DNA from: Trypanosoma brucei gambiense DAL972
Lineage: Eukaryota; Euglenozoa; Kinetoplastea; Trypanosomatida; Trypanosomatidae
Assembly (NCBI RefSeq): GCF_000210295.1
Contig: NC_026739.1
Coordinates: 654,262-718,261, forward strand
Reading direction: 5' to 3'
Length of the DNA stretch: 64,000 nucleotides
The notes under the pieces were generated by a model that ran no database searches, had not been told where the DNA came from, and worked only from the letters and a program-made list of their open reading frames with translations. Of this stretch, positions 1-8,911 are shown one piece after another; within the stretch, counting starts at the first letter, position 1, and the number at the start of each line of letters is the position of its first letter. Made by a program: the position numbers and the translations under genes.

Positions 1-1028
1 CAGCTGCAATGGTTAACACGGGTTTGGCGCCGGATTCACACATGCGGGAAGTCGGTGGCGGCGAGAGGATAACCTTATCGGCTCAAGTGGCTCGCACGGG
101 TGCGACGTTAGATGAACCTTGCGGAGTCTTTGGGCCACAATGTGACCAGTCCTTACCAGCTACCCCACCGACTTTAGGTACAAAGTGTTCTAAAAACAAA
201 AAATTGCTGGAAGATATTTTTGACGCATCAGTTCAGCTGAAAAAATATCCCCACGTTGCGCAGCAGGTGCCAGATTTATTTGAGGCTGTCGAAGTGGAAA
301 ACAAAAAGAATCTGGCAGGAAAGAACGGCTCGGCTCTTAGCGTCCACATGGAACACGTAAGGGAAGAAAGAGCGGTGGGTATCACATTGTTTATGGTTGG
401 CAACGTAACGGTGAATGATCTAGTAGTCAACGTACTTCCTCCGTCTAACTGCACTCTCCATGTCACATCACATTCTGTACAATCTGCGAAGCTTACCGGA
501 AGTACTACTATTACTATGGAGACACTGAAGGTGAATCAGTCACTCGAGGTAGTTATGCAACTTCTTCTTACTGGATTCCCAAATGATATGCATGTGCGGG
601 TAAAGGTAGTTTATCGACGCTCCAAACCCTTTGACATGATTGACGTTGGTAAATCAGAGTCCACAACTGCGACCATGACGCTGCAAGTGGGTGATTTTCT
701 TCGTCCGGCTTCGTCGATGACTACCGACACGTTCGGCGAGATGTGGCTGAAGTATATCGGGGAATACAAAACAACACTTCACGGCACTGCAGCATTAACA
801 CTTGAGTCTATTAGCCAGTTGCTAATGGAGCGGGCCTCTCTACGTGTCGTGGAAATGATTGGAAATGAACTCATAGTTGCGGCTGTGCTGCCTGGAACTG
901 ATCAACTACTACTGGGCCACGTTGTCCTTGTGGATCATCATTGCGCCAACGCGACCTTTCGTGCGCAAGATAAAAGGTTAGCGGAGTTTGTAGTCCGCTC
1001 ATTGGACAGCGCGATACCATTGTCGTAG
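1..1028 (+). CDS. AP-4 adaptor complex epsilon subunit, C-terminal part (5' truncated by window edge)
   Basis: The frame is already open at base 3, so the ATG at 9 is probably not the start and the adaptin trunk lies upstream of the window. What remains is a linker and an appendage (ear). The last ~120 residues match the AP-4 epsilon appendage platform as I remember it: a DFLRP motif, then FGEMWLKY, then RVVEMIGNE followed by alternating hydrophobic strands. The beta-sandwich part precedes it, with many short hydrophobic strands (around residues 110-230). AP-4 epsilon is a large subunit of a clathrin-independent coat at the trans-Golgi; trypanosomes are known to keep AP-4 while T. brucei lacks AP-2. 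Assignment to epsilon rather than another large adaptin rests on the ear alone. The stop is TAG at 1026-1028. Confidence 0.65.
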   Translation, partial: AAMVNTGLAPDSHMREVGGGERITLSAQVARTGATLDEPCGVFGPQCDQSLPATPPTLGTKCSKNKKLLEDIFDASVQLKKYPHVAQQVPDLFEAVEVENKKNLAGKNGSALSVHMEHVREERAVGITLFMVGNVTVNDLVVNVLPPSNCTLHVTSHSVQSAKLTGSTTITMETLKVNQSLEVVMQLLLTGFPNDMHVRVKVVYRRSKPFDMIDVGKSESTTATMTLQVGDFLRPASSMTTDTFGEMWLKYIGEYKTTLHGTAALTLESISQLLMERASLRVVEMIGNELIVAAVLPGTDQLLLGHVVLVDHHCANATFRAQDKRLAEFVVRSLDSAIPLS

Positions 1029-1153
1029 GAAGTGAAGAAATATAGCGAGTACATAGTGGTAAGGAGGAGTCAAGCAACGAACCTTTTCTTTTTAAATTGT
1101 ATGTAGCTAACGGCTGGTATGTGTTAACCACCGCTCATAGTTTTTCCCCGTAT

Positions 1154-1170
1154 CTGTCTGTCTGTCTGTC
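1154..1170 (+). repeat. CTGT tetranucleotide run abutting PUS3 start
   Basis: Four consecutive CTGT units, directly before the ATG at 1171. Pyrimidine-rich, but with no AG between it and the ATG, so it would lie in the 5' UTR. Confidence 0.9.
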
Positions 1171-2547
1171 ATGAATTCAAATGTTAGAAAAGTAGGAATA
1201 TTTTCTCCTGAACCGCATCATACAGATTCCGCCATACTCGTGAGTGTGAAGCAAGAGTTGATGTTGAGTGGCAACACCGAAGGAAAACCTCGATCAAAGG
1301 AGAGACAGTTTGATTTCTCCAGTTACCCTTCACGGAAGATTGCTCTGCGGTTAGCTTACCATGGTCACATATATTGCGGGTTAGTGAGACAGGCGGAGAC
1401 GCCTAACACCGTAGAGGCATATTTAGTTGCTGCGCTGGAACGACTTCGATTTGTGGAGCCTTCAGGACCTAAAGATTTCTCACGTTGTGGTCGAACGGAT
1501 AAGGGAGTGAGTGCGCTTGGAAATGTAGTGTCATTTACGTCGCGAGCATCCTCTTGGGCGACGGACGAACATCAACAGCCACCGTTAGATTACTGCGAAA
1601 AACTGAATAACGTCCTCCCACCAACCATCCGTATTGTTGGATGGTCATATGTGAACGCTGATTTTGATGCCCGTTTTTCATGCACTGGGCGAACATATCG
1701 TTATTACTTTTGTAATCGGGGACTCAATCTGGAAGCGATGCGCAAGGCTGTAGGGTACTTGAAGGGTGTTCATAACTTTCGAAACTTTTGTAAAACGGAT
1801 GTTGTGAACGTGAATAACTACGAGCGCCATGTTCGTCACGCAGATATTGTAGGTAGTGAGATGTTGCCCGATTTGGTATCTTACTTTGAAATCGAAGCAA
1901 ACTCATTTCTATATAATCAGATACGATGCACTATGGAGGTGCTCTTTCTCGTTGGTCGTTGTTTAGAGGAACCTGAAGTGGTGAAGCAACTCTTAGACTG
2001 CGGGGACCGAAAACCCGTGTATCCTCTTGCCGACGCAACACCGCTTGTGTTGTGGGAGTGTCACTTTGAAGGTGTACGATGGAACATATCTCAACGCGCG
2101 TGTCTCAATGCGGAAAGTGAGTTACTAGACATCGCAACTGCGCTTTTGATACGGTCTACGGTAGCGTTTTCCATGAGATCCCAGTTGTTTGCCTGGTATA
2201 GCGAACACACTGACGATAACGGTGAGGCAATTTTCTTTGAAGGGCAGAATCAAGGGATTTGTCCCGGGGATCAGTGGTCTGTTGTTGGTAGCGACTGGAC
2301 GGATGAACGCACACACAATAACCTTCGTGTGCGTAAGTCGGATATATTCGCTCTTTCTAAGAAAGTAAAAATGGGTTCGAAGGAGCCCTTAACGAGTAAG
2401 CCTTACACTAAGTTGCTTGACAGAGAAACTGAACGTACTTTTGAGGAAGAGGTGGAGCTTCTCAGTGCGAAGAAGCGTGCTAGATTTGAAGTCAACATGG
2501 AGAAGAAAAAGTTCCACGAGGAACATCGGTGTGGTAACCCAACTTAA
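1171..2547 (+). CDS. PUS3: tRNA pseudouridine synthase PUS3 (TruA/Deg1 family)
   Basis: This 458-residue protein should convert uridine to pseudouridine at positions 38/39 of the tRNA anticodon stem. The TruA-family catalytic motif RCGRTDKGVSALG is present, with the nucleophile Asp110. It is preceded by RLAYHGHIYCG and by an insertion-rich strand (NTVEAYL...LRFVEPSG) typical of PUS3 rather than bacterial TruA. Later family blocks include the NNVLPPTIRIVGW region, FDARFSCTGRTYRYYF, and FEIEANSFLYNQIRC, where the conserved aromatic and Arg positions are kept. Length is close to PUS3 of other eukaryotes. The basic C-terminal tail (KKRARFEVNMEKKKF) could be a nuclear signal; this is inference. 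The start is the first ATG of the frame and is directly preceded by a CTGT tetranucleotide run. Confidence 0.92.
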   Translation: MNSNVRKVGIFSPEPHHTDSAILVSVKQELMLSGNTEGKPRSKERQFDFSSYPSRKIALRLAYHGHIYCGLVRQAETPNTVEAYLVAALERLRFVEPSGPKDFSRCGRTDKGVSALGNVVSFTSRASSWATDEHQQPPLDYCEKLNNVLPPTIRIVGWSYVNADFDARFSCTGRTYRYYFCNRGLNLEAMRKAVGYLKGVHNFRNFCKTDVVNVNNYERHVRHADIVGSEMLPDLVSYFEIEANSFLYNQIRCTMEVLFLVGRCLEEPEVVKQLLDCGDRKPVYPLADATPLVLWECHFEGVRWNISQRACLNAESELLDIATALLIRSTVAFSMRSQLFAWYSEHTDDNGEAIFFEGQNQGICPGDQWSVVGSDWTDERTHNNLRVRKSDIFALSKKVKMGSKEPLTSKPYTKLLDRETERTFEEEVELLSAKKRARFEVNMEKKKFHEEHRCGNPT

Positions 2548-2760
2548 ACTACTCCATCGCACTCACTTGTGCGTTCCGTTCAAATCCGTCTTGTACTTTT
2601 AAAAAGATGTTAAATCATAGTCCTTTGGGTCACTTTATCGAACTACTAGTGTCCTTTTTTTTTCCCACCTACTACTACCTTTTCATCCTTTCTCCTATCA
2701 TTTATATGAGTACATGTTTCCTCGCCGTTTTCTCTCTTCTCTTTTGCTTTTTGTTTGCGT

Positions 2761-5700
2761 ATGGACTCTCAAAGTGATATTCGTCACCATTGTCCTGCGA
2801 TGGCCAGCGAGTGCTCCGCTTTACCTGATGCGTCACTTCTGCTGGTGCTGCTGGACGGGCGTCTGCGTTGCGTTTCTCTGAAGGACGGCAGAGAACGTTG
2901 GTCTGCTCAGCTCCCTGGTGGTGAGATGTTTAGCTGCGGCGAGTCGGGAATTATTTCTGAAAGGAGGCAAATGCATCCGTCTCCTTCCGATTTTGCAACA
3001 TGTAAGCAGTGCGAAGTCATGGGGGCGCGATATGGTAACTCCTTTACAACGGATAGGTATGTATCCGTTGTGCAAAACCCATGTGGTGGTTGTAGCGGGT
3101 CGTCCCAGCATCCCTTCTGTGCTTCGTTACCGAATAACGAGGTAGATTGCTGTCTCATTTTATCACCACAGGAATCTTCGGACGTCGGCCGTTCCCCGTC
3201 ATTTGAGTGGTACTTTTCAGGAGGGGTGAGTGGGAAAGGACGTGATAAATTATATTTTCCGGTAGATGTGTTGCTTGAGCATTTTAGTGCCTCTCGGTGT
3301 CCAGCACATGGGCTGCGGGATTTGAATCATAGAGAGAGTGTGTACATTGAGTTTGACTTTGATAACGGTGTGGAACTTTTTCATCTCAGTGCTGAGAGGG
3401 GACTTTCGGTGCCTCGGCCTCGGAGGCCCCTGAATGATAATGTCAGCTCTGACACCGCCGTTGCAAGCGATGGGAATGATGGCCCTCAGATGCCACTTTG
3501 TTCAACTTCCCAAATTCGCATTGCTGTTCAGCGTGCGACAGATTATCGAACCCTTTTCTTTCCACCAGTCCCTCGTTACAGATCAGGCCCGTCAAAAGGA
3601 GTAGAAGACAACAGTCGCTCCCTTTTTGTAAAAAAATCAACGGTAATCATAAATATTGTTGGCTGCCTCGAAACGAATTCACTGAAAGGAACAGGATTGG
3701 ACGACACGCTACGTATTGAACAAACGCTCTCCGATAGCGGCGTTCGTGTTCATTGGCTTGCAGTTGGAGACAATAATAATGGCCCACAACCCACAGTGCC
3801 CGTTTTACCAGGTATTGTAGAATCTTCTCCTGTTGTTTCCGCATATGTTTTACATCCTCACCGATTGGCTACTGGTAATGCAGTTACTGAAGAGTATTGC
3901 GCGGGGGTTATTGATTTTGATGACGGAACTAGTTATGTTATGGCTTGCTGTCAAATTCCCATTTTAAATTCATCTGCGGAGCCATCGAAGCATGCGTTGA
4001 GTATCCAGTCGTGCTTTCCTGAGAATTTTCGTCGGAAGCGGCTGCTTGGGTTTGTCAATAGACAGTATGGAGTTTTCTTCTCGGAAAGTTTAAATGTGCC
4101 ATCGAGCAGCTCAAGCAGCACAGTTTCTCCCTCGCCGCTTCCTACAGGCTCTGAGTGTGCATCCAACGATAATGAGAACATCTCTAATAAAGCGGTGGGC
4201 GACGGCTTTTTTTCGTGTGAGGAATCTGGGGAGGAGGCGAACCACCCATCCCCAAATGAAATGTCGAGCGGTGCGTTAGTGCTTGGGAAGAGTTTGCTGT
4301 CTTTCAGTGAAAGTGAAAATGTTGAGGCGAGAACACAAGAAAACTTCATGAGCGGAAAACAATCTTTCTTCGACGAGAACTTTGATGTTTTGATGATTTT
4401 GGGCAGTGGTGCCTCCGGTGTGGTGCTTCTCACCCGACACCGTGTTACTGGTGTTTTGTACGCCGTTAAGGTGTTGATTGTGAGAGATAAATTTGCGGAA
4501 ACTGCTGTGATGCAAGAAGTGCGATTGCATGCTGTACTTCACAATGAGCACATCGTTCGTTATTACACCTGTTGGTCGGAGATGATCACACCAGCGCGGT
4601 TGCGCCAACTTGCCAGTGTTGGTCTTTGCAGCAAAAGGGAAGTAAGGCAAACATTTAGGGCTTTGGAAGCCAATTGTGTTAGTTGTGGAAGCAGCCATGA
4701 GGGTGCCGGCTGGTTGATACCCAGGCACGAGGGACAATTAGGTAATTTGCTACTGTTGAAGTCACCTGCGGAGGATTGTGCTGGAGTTTACATGGCAGGA
4801 GATGACACGGTCGATGATGGCACAGGCTCTACAGCTGGGTCTCATACAGAACCTTCAGAGGATGGCTCTGACGACACAAGGTCAAACTCGTGTGAATCAT
4901 CGTCTTCAGAACGAAGTTCATCAATTCTTGAGGGGCGTGTTGTGTTTCTTCAGCTAGAGTATTATCGTACAACATTAGCGCAACGTCTGGGGTCCCGAGG
5001 CAGCATAGACCGTTTTGAGAACATAATTATCGCACTACAGTTGTTCGCGGCAGTTCGTTATGTACACAGGTCGGGTTTCCTTCACAGGGATGTAAAACCT
5101 CCCAACATATTCATTGATTACCGTGTACAATTTTCAGGAGTAGATGGCCCAGGTGAAGAAGACAACGATGAATATGATTACGACCTGGACGAAAGTGATG
5201 GAAACGGTTGGACATGTACCAGTGTAAGAGAAGAAAAAGAAGAAAGGAAAATGTGGACAGAGCCGGTGAATGGTGGTGGAAATGATGATGTATCTGCACC
5301 CCACCAAGCTTTCCAATCCGTTTTTGAGTTTCTGCAGTTCTACGCAACCACGCCGCCTTTGTCAACGTACCTAAAGAAGATAAAGTGTGCTCAAAACGAG
5401 GAGCAGAAGCGTCGGGCAGTGTATCTCATCGGAAAGTGGACATGCAAACGCTTCCTTCAGGTGCGACTTGGGGATTTCAGTATATCAAAATCCTTTTTGG
5501 CTCAACACGTAGAGCTGGCGTCGAACTTTGGTCGTACGGCAATGAATACGACTGGAATTGGCTCATCATTGTATTCTAGTCCTGAGCAACTGGAGGGGGA
5601 ACATTGTACGAGTTCATCTGATGCGTATTCCTGTGGTATTGTGCTTGCAGAGATGTACGTACAGCCTAAAACTGTGTCTGAGAGGCTTCATGTGTTGAAG

Positions 5701-5877
5701 GCTGTGCGCAACGGCGTTTTTCCAGAGAGCAGTCTTCTCAAAAGGTACCCGGAGCTCTGTGTGGTACAATACCTGACGCTAAAGGATCCGTCGCATCGCA
5801 TGTCCCTTATGGACGCCAGCCGAGCTCTACGTCGAACGGTTTACCGTATATTGCTCTCCTTTTTTTCTGAGGTGTGA
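2761..5877 (+). CDS. PK3: eIF2-alpha kinase with PERK/IRE1-like N-terminal sensor region
   Basis: The first ~400 of 1038 residues begin with a strand pair (LLLVLLDGRLRCVSLKDGRERW) like the first blade of the IRE1/PERK luminal beta-propeller. The kinase domain runs from about residue 543 to the end: Gly loop GSGASGVV from Gly548, Lys570 in YAVKV, HRDVKPPN with Asp777, and activation segment LYSSPEQLEG, close to the LYMSPEQ signature of eIF2 kinases. There is a ~130-residue acidic/Ser-rich insert between strands beta4 and beta5, normal for eIF2 kinases, and a second ~110-residue insert between the catalytic loop and the metal motif. The metal motif is DFS (Asp905) rather than DFG. I see no signal peptide or membrane span in this frame. 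T. brucei eIF2K3/PK3, recalled as an ER-associated kinase of the spliced-leader silencing stress response, is the probable ortholog. Alternative start: ATG 2800. Confidence 0.85.
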   Translation: MDSQSDIRHHCPAMASECSALPDASLLLVLLDGRLRCVSLKDGRERWSAQLPGGEMFSCGESGIISERRQMHPSPSDFATCKQCEVMGARYGNSFTTDRYVSVVQNPCGGCSGSSQHPFCASLPNNEVDCCLILSPQESSDVGRSPSFEWYFSGGVSGKGRDKLYFPVDVLLEHFSASRCPAHGLRDLNHRESVYIEFDFDNGVELFHLSAERGLSVPRPRRPLNDNVSSDTAVASDGNDGPQMPLCSTSQIRIAVQRATDYRTLFFPPVPRYRSGPSKGVEDNSRSLFVKKSTVIINIVGCLETNSLKGTGLDDTLRIEQTLSDSGVRVHWLAVGDNNNGPQPTVPVLPGIVESSPVVSAYVLHPHRLATGNAVTEEYCAGVIDFDDGTSYVMACCQIPILNSSAEPSKHALSIQSCFPENFRRKRLLGFVNRQYGVFFSESLNVPSSSSSSTVSPSPLPTGSECASNDNENISNKAVGDGFFSCEESGEEANHPSPNEMSSGALVLGKSLLSFSESENVEARTQENFMSGKQSFFDENFDVLMILGSGASGVVLLTRHRVTGVLYAVKVLIVRDKFAETAVMQEVRLHAVLHNEHIVRYYTCWSEMITPARLRQLASVGLCSKREVRQTFRALEANCVSCGSSHEGAGWLIPRHEGQLGNLLLLKSPAEDCAGVYMAGDDTVDDGTGSTAGSHTEPSEDGSDDTRSNSCESSSSERSSSILEGRVVFLQLEYYRTTLAQRLGSRGSIDRFENIIIALQLFAAVRYVHRSGFLHRDVKPPNIFIDYRVQFSGVDGPGEEDNDEYDYDLDESDGNGWTCTSVREEKEERKMWTEPVNGGGNDDVSAPHQAFQSVFEFLQFYATTPPLSTYLKKIKCAQNEEQKRRAVYLIGKWTCKRFLQVRLGDFSISKSFLAQHVELASNFGRTAMNTTGIGSSLYSSPEQLEGEHCTSSSDAYSCGIVLAEMYVQPKTVSERLHVLKAVRNGVFPESSLLKRYPELCVVQYLTLKDPSHRMSLMDASRALRRTVYRILLSFFSEV

Positions 5878-6297
5878 GAATATGTGGAATACCTCCTCTT
5901 CGTTTGCCTGTTGGTTATCCACTCTGAGAATAAGTCAAATATTTCCTTTTTGATCTCGCAAACTCCCGAACGTACGATAAGATGTGGGCGAAAGCATCTC
6001 ATGTTGCTAGTTTCTGGCAGTTGTCATATATATATATATATATATTATTGTTATTACATATTATATACATTTCGCACATACAAAAATTGTTTCTGTACCC
6101 TTAAAAATTTTTTGCCTCTCTGCCATTGTTAGAACAGTAATATTTATATCTTTTCATTCCTTCGATTTTCTTTCATTGTTGTTGTTCACACTCTCTTTTA
6201 TGATGTTAATGCGTTTCGCGCGATTTGTTAAACTGAAAACATGATTTAAAAAAAAGGCTCCGTGGGTGCCTTAAGATTCATCATTTGTACTGCAGCG
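5878..6297 (+). other. Intergenic: eIF2 kinase 3' UTR and next gene's splice region
   Basis: AT-rich, with a (TA)n microsatellite at 6026-6045 and a T/C-rich stretch (6150-6200). The first AG after that stretch is at 6255-6256. No protein-like frame or RNA gene seen. Confidence 0.6.
6026..6045. repeat. (TA)n microsatellite
   Basis: About ten dinucleotide units in the eIF2 kinase 3' UTR. Confidence 0.95.
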
Positions 6298-7089
6298 ATG
6301 GCACTCATGTGGCGGTGGGTCTCTCTTGGTGGATGGTGTGGCCCGCATCTTATGCTGTCCAAATTAAACGCTCCCATCAGTGCAGTGAAGCTACCATTCG
6401 ATATGGCGCGCTGCAGCTTTGATGGTCTGCTGGAGTTTACCAACCGCGGATTCGACGAAGGTTTTTTTCCAGGGCCGTTGCAGTCCCGCCCCTTCACACC
6501 TGATGCGGCGTCCATTTGGTTGTTGTTCCGCGGTCAACATACTTGTATTACACATTTTAACCTCAACAATGATAATATCGTTCAGGAGTTTATAAATCGC
6601 TTTGATGCGTGGGAGAGAATGCTGCTTCACCCCTCGCATCCAGTAACGTTTCTCCGTACTAGCATAGCGGAGGATGCTTCTGAGGAAGTAGAGCTAATAC
6701 CACAATTTCACTCCGCTCTGCAAGAGAAAAGCGCAGGCAGGTTAAAATTTCGTACAGTTATGGTCCTCCATGACCAGGGGCCCACAACTTGTCGTGTGGC
6801 CGAGTTTACGGCCCAAGATGCAGCAGGAGCACCATGTGTTGTGTGGAACCTTGCACTAGATAAAAGTTTACCAAGCACCGCATCACTGCTTGACCGCTGC
6901 CACGACGGATACGCGCAAATAATTAGTGAAATGAGCAGTGAGGGTGCATGGCAGTTTTCACGAGGTTTCTTTGCCTACCCGCACCGAAACCTTACACAAA
7001 TCTTTCACGAGTGGAGGGCGTTCCTGCGCTCCGGGGTTCATGCACGGGTTTCGGTACAACCCACGCCGCACGACTGGGTCGCTGCTTAA
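6298..7089 (+). CDS. DUF1796-like (papain-like cysteine peptidase superfamily) protein; frame probably broken at 3' end
   Basis: The 263-residue frame opens with VSLGGWCGPHLMLSKLN and then LPFDMARCSFDGLLEF. This matches the DUF1796 pattern of a VSLG..C start, a PFD motif and a following helix. HTCITHFNL and VTFLRT also fit the family's later His and FVRT blocks. The probable catalytic Cys is the one in GGWCGP. Substrate and role are unknown; no signal peptide or membrane segment is evident. The start is the ATG at 6298, the first ATG after the AG at 6255-6256 that follows a pyrimidine-rich stretch. The frame stops at TAA 7087-7089, while protein-like sequence continues in another frame (see next entry). 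This suggests either a one-base deletion or error, or a decayed copy. Confidence 0.6.
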   Translation: MALMWRWVSLGGWCGPHLMLSKLNAPISAVKLPFDMARCSFDGLLEFTNRGFDEGFFPGPLQSRPFTPDAASIWLLFRGQHTCITHFNLNNDNIVQEFINRFDAWERMLLHPSHPVTFLRTSIAEDASEEVELIPQFHSALQEKSAGRLKFRTVMVLHDQGPTTCRVAEFTAQDAAGAPCVVWNLALDKSLPSTASLLDRCHDGYAQIISEMSSEGAWQFSRGFFAYPHRNLTQIFHEWRAFLRSGVHARVSVQPTPHDWVAA

Positions 7090-7295
7090 GTTGTGGCGCA
7101 ACGGATGGACACAAAGTTGTGCAGGATGCATTCGATACGAAACGACCTTGGGAAACTGCGGAGGAGGTTGTGCTCGTTGAAAAGTTGTTTCAGGCAGGTG
7201 GTGATGAGGTTGCAGCGGTGGAGGCTGCTGCACTGGAACTGAAGCGAGGTGCCAACGAAGTGTTGTTACGTTTGCGTTACGTTACGCAATGCTGA
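7080..7295 (+). pseudogene. Out-of-frame C-terminal continuation of the DUF1796-like gene (SANT/Myb-like tail)
   Basis: Directly after the upstream frame degenerates, the -1 frame reads RCLSCGATDGHKVV, then a charged helical segment beginning RPWETAEEVVLVEKLF and ending RGANEVLLRLRYV before the stop. Trp, the EE pair, and the spacing to the final Arg-rich helix resemble one Myb/SANT repeat. It has no ATG near its start and no splice signal of its own. The simplest reading is that it is the natural C-terminus of the preceding gene, separated by loss of one base near 7076-7083. A separate short gene is possible but less likely. The Myb/SANT resemblance is by eye only. Confidence 0.45.
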
Positions 7296-7490
7296 GGTAC
7301 ACATACCAAGGATTGAATGTTTACTACCCCTTCCGGCGTCTTTCTTTTAACATATGGAATACCAATCAATGCAGTCTGAATTGTTGAAAGGAGGTAGTGA
7401 AACCTCAAATAAACTGCGTTTTTGTCTCCCCACATGTTGCTCTACCCTGTTTATCTCCCTTTCGCTTAAGAATGTAGGTTTGCATCATTT

Positions 7491-7548
7491 TTCCCCTTTG
7501 TTTCCTCATTTCCTCTGCCCTTTCACGCTGATTTCGTTGGCAAAAAAG
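7491..7548 (+). promoter_or_regulatory. Predicted trans-splice acceptor, desaturase mRNA
   Basis: T/C-rich tract, then first AG at 7547-7548; supports ATG 7587 as start. Confidence 0.55.
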
Positions 7549-7586
7549 ACGATAGTTGTGGCATATCATTAAATAACGGTGCGGTG

Positions 7587-8633
7587 ATGCTGGCTTCTCA
7601 TCTGAAAACCGCGGCGGAAAAGCTCACTGAACATTGTGGAAGAGATGATTACTACTGGACAACTGACAATGAAATGCATGCCGTGCGGCGGAGGAAGATG
7701 CTGGAAAAGTATAGCAGTGAAATCAAGAAACTCTATGGACCTGATCCACTAACATGGAAAATCGCAACGGCGGTCGTTCTCTTTCAGATTTTCCTGGGCT
7801 CATTGGCGTCCAGCATGAGTTGGCCTGTGTTTCTGCTTACCGCTTATGCAATTGGTGGTACGGCAACGCACAACAGCTTCTTGGCCGTCCACGAAATAAC
7901 TCACAACTTGGCATTTCGTAAGGCTGTGCACAACGAGTTGTTTGCCATATTCCTTAATATAATTGTGCCCCTACCGTACGCAATGGGATTTAAATCTCAT
8001 CACAGGGATCATCACAATTACTTAGGGTGGGAGCAAGTTGACCCAGATTTACCGACGGCGCTGGAAGGGAAATTGCTTTCCAGCTACATTGGCAAATTTT
8101 TCTTTGTTACGTTCCAAGTTTTCTTCTACGCACTTCGTCCCACTCTTGTTAGAAAAATGAAAATAACGAGGATGCATGTGCTAAATATTGTTGCTCAAAT
8201 TATATTTGATGTTATATTTTACATGTTATTTGGACCGTGGTGTATTATTTACTTCTTCTTATCACTCGTGTTGGGTACTGGTTGGCACCCATTGGCTGGT
8301 CACTTCCTTACTGAGCATTATATCTTTCAAGGTGACGGAAGTCAGGAAACCTTTTCTTATTATGGTCCACTGAACTGGTTAGCTTGGAATGTCGGCCATC
8401 ACGTGGAGCATCATGATTTCCCGTACGTTCCGTGGAGGCATCTGCACAAACTTCGTGAAATTGCCCCCGAATTCTACGAAAACCTTGAGGTGACCCCCTC
8501 GTGGCCTCTTGCCTTATACGATTTCGTGTTTAAAGTTAACATGAATCCGTTCTCACGTACCGTGCGTAGGAAAGGGTCATATCTACGTCCAGATTTGCGG
8601 TCCGCTGAGGTAATCGGAAAGGAAGAAAATTAG
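7587..8633 (+). CDS. Sphingolipid delta-4 desaturase (dihydroceramide desaturase, DEGS family)
   Basis: This membrane di-iron enzyme introduces the 4,5-trans double bond into dihydroceramide to give ceramide, in the ER. The N-terminal block (residues ~16-50) has YWTTDNEMHAVRRRKMLEKY followed by EIKKLYGPDP, matching the lipid-desaturase N-terminal signature of DEGS proteins. The three His boxes are intact: HEITH at 102-106, HHRDHH at 138-143, and HHVEHH at 271-276. Hydrophobic spans flank them (about residues 55-95, 125-137, 165-180, 200-232). The 348-residue length is slightly above the animal enzyme. The start is ATG 7587, 38 bases after a pyrimidine-tract AG at 7547-7548. Whether it also has C4-hydroxylase activity cannot be read from sequence. 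Confidence 0.92.
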   Translation: MLASHLKTAAEKLTEHCGRDDYYWTTDNEMHAVRRRKMLEKYSSEIKKLYGPDPLTWKIATAVVLFQIFLGSLASSMSWPVFLLTAYAIGGTATHNSFLAVHEITHNLAFRKAVHNELFAIFLNIIVPLPYAMGFKSHHRDHHNYLGWEQVDPDLPTALEGKLLSSYIGKFFFVTFQVFFYALRPTLVRKMKITRMHVLNIVAQIIFDVIFYMLFGPWCIIYFFLSLVLGTGWHPLAGHFLTEHYIFQGDGSQETFSYYGPLNWLAWNVGHHVEHHDFPYVPWRHLHKLREIAPEFYENLEVTPSWPLALYDFVFKVNMNPFSRTVRRKGSYLRPDLRSAEVIGKEEN

Positions 8634-8892
8634 CACTATATGGTGGTGGTAGTGAGATGCTCTGCATGTTCGTCTCTCTTTATTTTCTCCTTTTGCTTTC
8701 CTCTGGTGCACCTCTTACATTGGACTACTGCCGCAATGACGCTTCTCCTTTCTCTTCTATTTACTCCACCCAATGCTTTTTTCCTTGTCTAAATAATCGG
8801 GTCAGTGATTTGATTGATTGATTGATTATTATTTTTTAAAAAAATGAGGTTTGTGAATCGGAAGCGGAGATGGAAACATGTTTATGTATGAC

Positions 8893-8911
8893 TATATATA
8901 TATATATATAT
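8893..8911. repeat. (TA)n microsatellite
   Basis: Nine units in the desaturase downstream region. Confidence 0.95.
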
